Shown here: piece by piece, positions 55,975 through 64,000 of the stretch
How positions within the stretch are numbered: position 1 is the stretch's first letter
Layout of the letters: every line of letters starts with the position of its first letter
From: Algoriphagus boseongensis
GTDB taxonomy: Bacteria > Bacteroidota > Bacteroidia > Cytophagales > Cyclobacteriaceae
NCBI RefSeq assembly: GCF_004362805.1
Contig: NZ_SNYF01000011.1
Coordinates: 61,491-125,490, forward strand
Direction of reading: 5' to 3'
DNA: 64,000 nt
Notes under the pieces: generated by a model
Database searches by the model: none
What the model saw: the letters and a program-made list of their open reading frames with translations, nothing else
What the model was told of the DNA's origin: nothing
Made by a program: the position numbers and the translations under genes

Positions 55975-56433
55975 ATGGTAAAAAGCTTTCAAGGAGTTCG
56001 CGTAGTGGAACCCAAAACCCGAATTCAACCTATACTTGTCAAAGATCACATGTCCACCAAGCTGGTAACTTTTCGACCTGAGCATACCATTGATCAGGTG
56101 ATGGAAGAATTGACCAAAAAGCGAATATCCGGTGCTCCCGTTGTGGATGCTTCAGGGGCTTTGGTCGGGATTATTTCTGAGGTGGATTGTCTCAAGGAAA
56201 TCATTAAAGGCAAATACACCAATACGGTCAGATTCCCTGCTAAAGTTGAGGAATTGATGACTAAGGATGTGATTACTTTAAGTCCTGATATTTCACTTTT
56301 TGATGCCGCTCAGAAATTTTTGGATTATCAAATCCGAAGATTTCCTGTCTTAAAGGATGGGAAATTAGTGGGGCAAATCAGTTTGAGTGATGTCATTCGT
56401 GCATTTCCAACATTAAAACATACAACCTGGTAG
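55975..56433 (+). CDS. Tandem CBS-domain protein
   Basis: A 152-residue protein of two CBS domains. CBS1 is DHMSTKLVTFRPEHTIDQVM to GIISEVDCLKEI (about 20-80) and CBS2 is LMTKDVITLSPDIS to GQISLSDVIRAF (about 92-147). Such stand-alone pairs bind adenosine nucleotides and sense energy state. It has no other domain, so an effector or partner is needed. Monocistronic, ending in a terminator; a perfect inverted repeat lies upstream. Confidence 0.92.
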   Translation: MVKSFQGVRVVEPKTRIQPILVKDHMSTKLVTFRPEHTIDQVMEELTKKRISGAPVVDASGALVGIISEVDCLKEIIKGKYTNTVRFPAKVEELMTKDVITLSPDISLFDAAQKFLDYQIRRFPVLKDGKLVGQISLSDVIRAFPTLKHTTW

Positions 56434-56452
56434 ATTTCTTCTGGAATACACT

Positions 56453-56481
56453 AAAGCCGCTTTTTGAGCGGCTTTTTTATT
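56453..56481 (+). terminator. Terminator of the CBS gene
   Basis: AAAGCCGCT / AGCGGCTTT with a TTTTG loop and a TTTATT tail. Confidence 0.88.
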
Positions 56482-56515
56482 GGATTTCACTTTTGGTAAC
56501 TTATCAAAGTTCAAA

Positions 56516-56992
56516 TTACATTTCATTAAAGAATGGTCTCATCTCTTCGTGAATATCCTCACGTAGCTTTTTAAGCTTCAAAGCGTATTCTTCCAGTTTT
56601 TTCTCCTGTTCTGTTTTTGGAACCCAAGGCCTCACTTTTTTAGGGTTTCCTTCCTTGTCGACAGCTACAAAAATGATGATGCAATGAGTTTTCTTCTCAA
56701 ATTTCTTTTGCTCAAAACTTCTGGAATAGACCTCAACCATGATGTGAATACTTGAGCTTCCAGTATAAATCACCTGGCTGTCAATCTTGATGACCTCCCC
56801 AATTCCTATGGGTTTGTAAAATCGAATGCCTCCGACATAAACTGTTACGCAATAGCTCTCCGCCCAATTTCTTGCGCAAGTGTAAGCAGCTTGATCAATC
56901 CATTTCATAACTGTGCCGCCATGTACTTTCCCTCCGAAATTGACATCTCCGGGTTCGCTGATAAACTGAAAAGAAGTTTTGTGTGAAGGCAT
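56516..56992 (-). CDS. Hot-dog acyl-CoA thioesterase
   Basis: A 158-residue YciA/acyl-CoA hydrolase-type hot-dog protein. Key regions: DVNFGGKVHGGTVMKWIDQA (about 17-36), where the Asn-Gly-His-like loop holds the catalytic Asp/Asn, and IYTGSSSIHIMVEVYSR. It hydrolyses acyl-CoA in the cytosol; chain length is not predictable. It follows the MgtC-type gene by four bases on the same strand, suggesting one transcript. Confidence 0.9.
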   Translation of the reverse strand: MPSHKTSFQFISEPGDVNFGGKVHGGTVMKWIDQAAYTCARNWAESYCVTVYVGGIRFYKPIGIGEVIKIDSQVIYTGSSSIHIMVEVYSRSFEQKKFEKKTHCIIIFVAVDKEGNPKKVRPWVPKTEQEKKLEEYALKLKKLREDIHEEMRPFFNEM

Positions 56993-56996
56993 AAAA

Positions 56997-58292
56997 TCAG
57001 AGTAAAATAAAGAATGCGAAAATGGCTACCACTGCAATTGTCCCATAACCGATGAGTAAAAGCTTTCTTAAGGAGGCGCTACCTGCATAAATGGCAATTC
57101 CTAATTTGACGATGGTATTGGTCATTACGGCAATTAGAATGGCTTGGGATGCGGTTTCTAAAGTCAACTTAAATCCTGCCAGCTTTGAGGCAGAAATGGT
57201 GATGGCATCTACATCTGAAAGTCCGGCAATAGCACTAGAAATCAAGGTTCCGGTTTTTCCTAGGTGCAGGTTTGCATAGCTTACAATCAGCAAAATCGCC
57301 ATATAAATCAAACCAAAAACCAGGGCGCTTTTAAGATCCAAGGGCTTTCCTAATGGGATTTCAGGGTCTTTTATTTCCTGGGAGTTTTTCTTTTTGAGAA
57401 TAAAAATGGTTACTCCTAGCCCTGAAACTAATACTAAAAGAATAGCAGGAAGAATGGTGTTGAAAAGATTTTGATTAAAGATAAAAGTCCAAATCAATAC
57501 CCTGAAAAACATTACAGAAGATGCTGCTAAAATGGCGGTGGCGCATTGAGTGGAAATATGCGCATTCTCTTTACTTTTTTTAGAGAAGATCCAGGTAACC
57601 GCAGTGCTCGAAACCAAGCCTCCTAGAATTCCGCTCAGCAAGATTCCACTATTTGCTCCTAAAAACTTGATAAGGAGATGTCCCAATAATCCCAATCCAG
57701 AAGTCAGAATGATCACCCATCCTATTTCCCTTGGGTTTAAAACATCGTAAGGAGGTGGACCAAAAGTTTGGTTGGGTAGAAAGGGCAGAACCAATAGTGC
57801 TAAGACTACAAATAGAATGAAGTCATAAAGCTCTTCTGGTGTGATTTTGCCAACTATTGCCTGAATTCTGAATTTGGAGGATAAAAAGACGACTAGAATC
57901 ACCGTCACTGAAAGGCAAATCTCTATTAAGCCGTGGAGGACCAGAGTTCCCATCAAAAAGGCAAAGAACGAACTTAATTCTGTGGTAAGTCCCCGATCTC
58001 CATGGTTGGCAGTGTACCAATAGGATGCTGTAATTAAAGAAATGATCCCTAAAAGTATCAATCCATAAATCCAGATGGAGAAAAGATGATAGAAGATCCC
58101 AGAAACAAACCCCATCAAGGTGAGAATGACAAAAGTCCTCACACCGGAGAATCCCTTTGAATTTTCTCTCATGGCGCTGTATTGCCTTTCTAGTCCGATG
58201 ACTGCCCCAATTCCCAAGGTCACAGCGAGACGGATAAAAAAATCCTTTTGGGTTAAGGTAAAGGTATCGAAATCAATTATCAGAGTTTCCAA
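56997..58292 (-). CDS. MgtC/SapB and DUF4010 membrane protein
   Basis: A 431-residue membrane protein with about 12-13 helices. The N-terminal MgtC/SapB part (about 15-150) has LGIGAVIGLERQYSAMREN and KGFSGVRTFVILTLMG; the C-terminal DUF4010 part has GLVSSTAVTWIFSKKSKEN and AGLSDVDAITISASKLAG. The family is linked to magnesium homeostasis or transport, but the mechanism is not settled. The start is a TTG (58292); I see no ATG in frame before it. It is four bases from the thioesterase gene. Confidence 0.9.
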   Translation of the reverse strand: METLIIDFDTFTLTQKDFFIRLAVTLGIGAVIGLERQYSAMRENSKGFSGVRTFVILTLMGFVSGIFYHLFSIWIYGLILLGIISLITASYWYTANHGDRGLTTELSSFFAFLMGTLVLHGLIEICLSVTVILVVFLSSKFRIQAIVGKITPEELYDFILFVVLALLVLPFLPNQTFGPPPYDVLNPREIGWVIILTSGLGLLGHLLIKFLGANSGILLSGILGGLVSSTAVTWIFSKKSKENAHISTQCATAILAASSVMFFRVLIWTFIFNQNLFNTILPAILLVLVSGLGVTIFILKKKNSQEIKDPEIPLGKPLDLKSALVFGLIYMAILLIVSYANLHLGKTGTLISSAIAGLSDVDAITISASKLAGFKLTLETASQAILIAVMTNTIVKLGIAIYAGSASLRKLLLIGYGTIAVVAIFAFFILL

Positions 58293-58362
58293 GAGAATTG
58301 AAATAGGTTAGTTCTAAGGTTTGCGTGTTTCTGGGTAAGACTTTATTCTAATATACAATAAA

Positions 58363-58382
58363 AAAGGGGCCGAAGCCCCTTT
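58363..58382 (-). terminator. Terminator of the dienelactone hydrolase gene
   Basis: AAAGGGGC / GCCCCTTT with a TTCG tetraloop and TTTTTTATT on the minus strand, directly after the stop. Confidence 0.9.
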
Positions 58383-58386
58383 CAGT

Positions 58387-59274
58387 TTATTTCAAATTTG
58401 CCTTAAAAAAGGCGATCGTTTTTTCCCAAGCTTGATTTGCAGCAGTCTCATCATACCTCGGCGTGGTATTGTTATGAAATCCGTGGTTCACTCCAGGGTA
58501 GTTAATCATTTCATATTTTTTGCCATTGGCTTTCAGCGCTTCCTCGTAAGCAGGCCATCCCGCGTTTACTCTTTCGTCTAGTGCTGCATAAATCACCAAC
58601 AAAGGAGCCTTGATTGCAGGGACATCCTCAGTTGCGGGTTGACCTCCGTAATAAGGAACGGCAGCTTTTAGGTCAGGAATGCGGACAGCCATCATATTGG
58701 AAATCCAACCTCCGAAACAGAACCCAACTACGCCAACATTTCCATCGCAGTCTGGATGGTTTTTGAGGTATTCAAATGCTGCGATGAAGTCTTCCAGCAT
58801 TTCGTCCCGGTTTCTTTTGGATTGCATCTCACGTCCAGCATCATCATTTCCAGGGTATCCTCCTAGGGGAGTTAATGCATCTGGAGCAATTGAAATGAAC
58901 CCAGCTGCTGCGCATCTTCTGCCTACGTCTTCGATATATGGATTCAATCCTCGGTTTTCATGGACTACCACTATGCCGGGGAATTTTCCTTTACCAGCAG
59001 GTTTGGAAAGAAGCCCCTTGATTTGTCCCCCTCCTTTCGGAGAATTGTACATGACATAGTCTGAGCTTTGGAGTCGCTCATCATTGGGGTCAATGGTCCG
59101 AGTATTGATATAATCGGGCATCATAGAGCTCATCAAAGCAGTAACTGTAATTCCACCAACCGCATAGGCCGATAGTTTTTCAACAAAAGTTCTTCTGTCG
59201 ATTCGATTGTGGCAATAGTAATCATAAAGATCAAATGCCTCCTGAGGGATATCTTCTTTTCTTAACTTTTCCAT
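58387..59274 (-). CDS. Dienelactone hydrolase family protein with Tat-like leader
   Basis: A 295-residue alpha/beta hydrolase. The Cys-Asp-His triad is visible: Cys186 in VGFCFGGWISNMM, Asp233 in YAALDERV and His264 in GVNHGFHNN, with Glu106 in VHENRG. A twin-arginine-like segment (RIDRRTFVEKLSAYAVGG, about 24-41) with a hydrophobic run follows a 23-residue N-terminal extension, an odd place for a Tat signal but one I recall from related Bacteroidota proteins. It hydrolyses ester or lactone substrates; the natural one is unknown. Monocistronic. Confidence 0.9.
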   Translation of the reverse strand: MEKLRKEDIPQEAFDLYDYYCHNRIDRRTFVEKLSAYAVGGITVTALMSSMMPDYINTRTIDPNDERLQSSDYVMYNSPKGGGQIKGLLSKPAGKGKFPGIVVVHENRGLNPYIEDVGRRCAAAGFISIAPDALTPLGGYPGNDDAGREMQSKRNRDEMLEDFIAAFEYLKNHPDCDGNVGVVGFCFGGWISNMMAVRIPDLKAAVPYYGGQPATEDVPAIKAPLLVIYAALDERVNAGWPAYEEALKANGKKYEMINYPGVNHGFHNNTTPRYDETAANQAWEKTIAFFKANLK

Positions 59275-59372
59275 GGGTTTAAAAATTGATTAGTATAAAA
59301 GTTAAGAGAAATCAGGGAGAATTAAATCAAGAAATCTCCCAAACGCCAATTTTGATCGACAAATGGCAAGGC

Positions 59373-59837
59373 TTAGGCAGTTGGTCTGAATTTCAACTGC
59401 ATGCCCATTAAAAAATTTCTAAGGATTTGATCTTTACATTCCCTGTATTGATGCTGGGAAGGATTACGAAAAAGGGCACTTAATTCATGTTTACTGATTC
59501 GAAATTGCCTCAATGCGAAAATTTCCAACATATCTTCATCTTTCAAATTCAAGGCAATTTTCAGCTTTCTCAGAACCAGATTATTGTTAAGCGATTTTTC
59601 AGCAACTGGAATTTTGTCGTCTTTCTTTCCTCTTTTCAGAATAATCAACCCATTTAGAAAACTAGCCAAAGGTTTGTCGTATATCGGTTTAAACTCCTCA
59701 TCCTCTTCTTTTTTCAACCAATTGCTAACTTCTTCACGAGTAACTTCAAGCCCTCCCAAACCAAATATTTCAATCATTACAAAATCATTGAAATCGAAAG
59801 TGAATCGGATGGATTTTAAAATATCATTATTACTCAT
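59373..59837 (-). CDS. DUF1456 (YehS-like) protein
   Basis: A 154-residue protein made of two related halves. The first half begins NNDILKSIRFTFDFNDF and has EVTREEVSNWLKKEEDEEFK; the second begins NNNLVLRKLKIALNLKDEDM and has ISKHELSALFRNPSQHQYRE. This internal repeat is the DUF1456/YehS pattern. The function is unknown; the family is cytosolic. It is divergent from the Pycsar-type gene. Confidence 0.88.
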   Translation of the reverse strand: MSNNDILKSIRFTFDFNDFVMIEIFGLGGLEVTREEVSNWLKKEEDEEFKPIYDKPLASFLNGLIILKRGKKDDKIPVAEKSLNNNLVLRKLKIALNLKDEDMLEIFALRQFRISKHELSALFRNPSQHQYRECKDQILRNFLMGMQLKFRPTA

Positions 59838-59973
59838 GTCATTAGGATTTGCTCAAAGATCAAAAATTCATTGCTAGGGAGCAATTCTTGGCTTTTCCTT
59901 TGAATTTGAAGAATTGGGAAAAAGTCATGTGATTAAAAAAATTAGTATCTTCAATTTAGCTTTTAACCCGCCT

Positions 59974-60543
59974 ATGTCAGAAAATATATTCTTCAAAGAA
60001 CCCAAGGATAAAAATGGAAGGGAAAGGCAGACCTTTTATCGGGTTGCTTTTCAAAATTCCAGTAATCTCCTTCAGATTGCTGATAACAAAGCCAACATAA
60101 TCATCAGTATCAATGCTTTGGTGATTTCTTCCATGATTGCTTTAGTTAGTTACGGAAGTATTTCCTCAGAAATTCAAATTGATAATATCTTGATGGTTAT
60201 GCCGATCCTGATTTTTTTAGGAATCATTATCTCTTCAACGATTTTAGCTGTGCAAGTTGCCCGGCCAAAGATTTTGGGTAAGCCTAAAAACTCCTCAGAG
60301 AAACCCGCATTTAGCGTTCTGTTTTTCGGTTCCACCGAATATTACACCTTGGATGAATATGTAGAGGAGACGCACAATGTTTTGGATGATAAAAAGAAGA
60401 TTCAGGATCAAATGTCTGTGTCGCTATATTTCCAGGGAAAAATCTTAAACCGAAAGTATGCCTTACTGGACAAAGCCTACAAAGTCTTTATTGCCGGAAT
60501 GGCTTTTGGTGTTTTTGTGTTCTTTTGGATCCTTTCACTTTAG
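59974..60543 (+). CDS. Pycsar-type (DUF5706) membrane effector-like protein
   Basis: A 189-residue protein from ATG 59974 (TTG-type starts upstream are less likely). The hallmark SSNLLQIADNKANIIISIN (about 29-47) leads into helix 1 (about 41-60); helix 2 is at about 70-95 and helix 3 at 169-188. The cytosolic segment between helices 2 and 3 has EYYTLDEYVEETHNVL. This is the DUF5706 pattern of Pycsar effectors (PycTM), which in anti-phage Pycsar systems respond to cCMP or cUMP by disrupting the membrane. No nucleotide cyclase or HD domain is encoded next to it, so it is an orphan here. A defence role is inference. Confidence 0.8.
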   Translation: MSENIFFKEPKDKNGRERQTFYRVAFQNSSNLLQIADNKANIIISINALVISSMIALVSYGSISSEIQIDNILMVMPILIFLGIIISSTILAVQVARPKILGKPKNSSEKPAFSVLFFGSTEYYTLDEYVEETHNVLDDKKKIQDQMSVSLYFQGKILNRKYALLDKAYKVFIAGMAFGVFVFFWILSL

Positions 60544-60587
60544 TCGAGGATATGATTTAAATCAGGGAAATTTTGCCCCAAAAATTC

Positions 60588-60625
60588 AAACCCTTTTCCT
60601 AAGCCTTGGAAAGGGGTTTTTCATT
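60588..60625 (+). terminator. Terminator of the Pycsar-type gene
   Basis: AAACCCTTTTCC / GGAAAGGGGTTT (one G-T pair) with an eight-base loop and TTCATTTTT tail. Confidence 0.8.
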
Positions 60626-60693
60626 TTTACCCATTCAATTCTTTAATAAAACACCCAAGCATCATAGTTTTTATCTATTGGAAAAAAAATTAA

Positions 60694-62970
<2,277 letters not shown>

Positions 62971-62987
62971 AATACCTTGATTACAAA

Positions 62988-63016
62988 AAAGAGGCCCTTT
63001 TAAAGGGCCTCTTTTT
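62988..63016 (+). terminator. Terminator of katG
   Basis: AAAGAGGCCC / GGGCCTCTTT with extra A-T pairs in the loop and a TTTTTG tail. Confidence 0.9.
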
Positions 63017-63045
63017 GTTTGATCTATTTGAAAAAAGATGAGCAA

Positions 63046-63074
63046 TAAAAAAGGCGGTTTATTCAACCGCCCTT
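63046..63074 (-). terminator. Terminator of the large surface-protein gene
   Basis: On the minus strand GGCGGTT / AACCGCC with a short loop, followed by TTTTTTATT, 18 bases past the stop. Confidence 0.8.
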
Positions 63075-63091
63075 TTTGTTTGAATTGGATT

Positions 63092-64000
63092 TTAATCTTT
63101 GATAATCAGCATGCCTGAGATAATTTGGACATTTCCTTTTTTATCCCTTGCCTTAGCGGTGAAGTTGTAAGAACCCGCTGCAAGTTGAGGAAGAGTGATC
63201 TGGTTTGGAATATTTGTTCCTGTAAATACCACCAGTCCCTTTGGATTGAAGATGATGATTTCATCTAGAAGGTCAGGAGCTCCAGGTACAAACCACTGTT
63301 CTGCCCTGCTTACCATGATTCCAATTCGTTTACCTTTTTCATCATCCAAAATCTGAATAGGGATTTGCGGATTGGCAGGGAGAGTTACGTTTACTGGATT
63401 CGTGAATTTGAGATTGAATCTTTCATTTTTCTCAGGCAACTTATCCCCAATGATACCCACGAAAACCTTACCTGAGATAGAGCCGGCTGGAATTATAAGT
63501 TTTCCATTAGTCGCGACATAATCTTCCCCAGCTACTGCTTCTTGATCCGATGTGGTATAGGAAAGAATTACTTCTTTTGTTGCCATAGTATCCAAGAAGA
63601 TTTCAACTCCGAATTGGATTGTGCCTTCATCTCCCTCTTTTACTGGGTAAACCCGAGTTTGAAGTATCGGAATTCTATCAGAGCAAACATCATCAACCAT
63701 TCCGTTGCAATTTTCATCAATTCCATTTCCGCAGATTTCAATGGCCCCAGGATTGATAGCCGCTAAGAAATCGTTGCAATCCGTATTATTGATTACATAT
63801 CCATCTGGCTTTGTGCAGGAGGTGATTGATACACTTGGATTACCATATCCGTCTCCATCCATGTCTTGGTAATAAGTTGTCAATTGTTGGACCGTCATAG
63901 TCACCGTATTCGAGGTTGCCGAAGTCGGCACAGCACAGGAGGCAGAAGAAGTCATCACCACAGAAACCTGATCTCCATTAGACAAGCTTGCATTGGAATA
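63092..64000 (-). CDS. C-terminal part of a MopE/Calx-beta surface protein (5' end outside window)
   Basis: The reading frame is open to the window edge, so only the last 302 or so residues are visible. In order: the end of an Ig/PKD-like repeat ([20 protein letters not shown]), a MopE-like metal/cell-surface motif ([25 protein letters not shown] and [15 protein letters not shown]), a Calx-beta domain (about 130-220; [20 protein letters not shown] and [11 protein letters not shown]), and a C-terminal domain with [14 protein letters not shown] and [16 protein letters not shown]. That last part resembles T9SS sorting domains of Bacteroidota, so the protein is probably large, secreted and cell-surface. 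Total length and the N-terminus are unknown. Confidence 0.85.
   Translation of the reverse strand, partial: YSNASLSNGDQVSVVMTSSASCAVPTSATSNTVTMTVQQLTTYYQDMDGDGYGNPSVSITSCTKPDGYVINNTDCNDFLAAINPGAIEICGNGIDENCNGMVDDVCSDRIPILQTRVYPVKEGDEGTIQFGVEIFLDTMATKEVILSYTTSDQEAVAGEDYVATNGKLIIPAGSISGKVFVGIIGDKLPEKNERFNLKFTNPVNVTLPANPQIPIQILDDEKGKRIGIMVSRAEQWFVPGAPDLLDEIIIFNPKGLVVFTGTNIPNQITLPQLAAGSYNFTAKARDKKGNVQIISGMLIIKD

Overview
The window reads as a chromosome segment of a Bacteroidota bacterium, most likely order Cytophagales and close to Algoriphagus/Cyclobacteriaceae. Evidence: a SusC/SusD pair, several TonB-dependent receptors and VCBS/FG-GAP lipoproteins, TAnnTTTG-like -7 promoter elements, few Shine-Dalgarno sites, a C-terminal T9SS-like domain on the last gene, and moderately AT-rich DNA. 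The genus is an impression from the protein sequences, not the result of a search. I see no integrase, transposase, CRISPR array, tRNA or rRNA.

Layout. 0.1-3.6 kb: pyrG-yidC on the minus strand. 4-6 kb: an orphan helix-turn-helix protein, then an ECF sigma/putative anti-sigma pair divergent from a small membrane protein. The intergenic region there carries two near-identical promoters facing opposite ways. 6-10 kb: a divergent YrdC-like gene, cca, a TPR protein and a purple-acid-phosphatase-like enzyme. 10-20 kb (minus): secreted S8 and S41 proteases, ftsE, a small unknown protein, fsa, the SRP RNA, valS and a CocE-type hydrolase. 20-28 kb: fahA, a GDPD, a SlyD-like FKBP, a methyltransferase, a YfhO-like membrane protein, ffh and guaD. 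28-33 kb: a LytS/LytTR-type two-component pair facing a TonB receptor across a palindrome-rich region. 34-40 kb: pdhB, an aldehyde dehydrogenase with a rhodanese, a YfcE-like phosphoesterase, an unlisted 47-residue basic protein, hisS, ybaB and a GT2.

43-56 kb is the most distinctive accessory region. SusC and SusD are followed by a very long calcium-motif (VCBS/ASPIC) lipoprotein, a creatininase-family amidohydrolase, a glycosylasparaginase, CutC and a c-type haem/FG-GAP lipoprotein. There is no glycoside hydrolase, polysaccharide lyase or sulfatase. It looks like a nutrient-capture locus aimed at amide-linked or Asn-linked glycan material; this is inference. 56-64 kb holds a CBS protein, a thioesterase, an MgtC/DUF4010 transporter, a dienelactone hydrolase, a DUF1456 protein, an orphan Pycsar-type (DUF5706) membrane effector, katG and the 3' part of a large MopE/Calx-beta surface protein.

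Most of the window is core housekeeping (translation, protein targeting, nucleotide metabolism). The candidates most worth following are the mirrored ECF promoters, the SusCD locus without glycosidases, the orphan Pycsar-type effector, the catalytic-motif-less YrdC-like gene beside cca, and the 47-residue basic protein. All functional calls are from motif reading and memory of families; no search was run.
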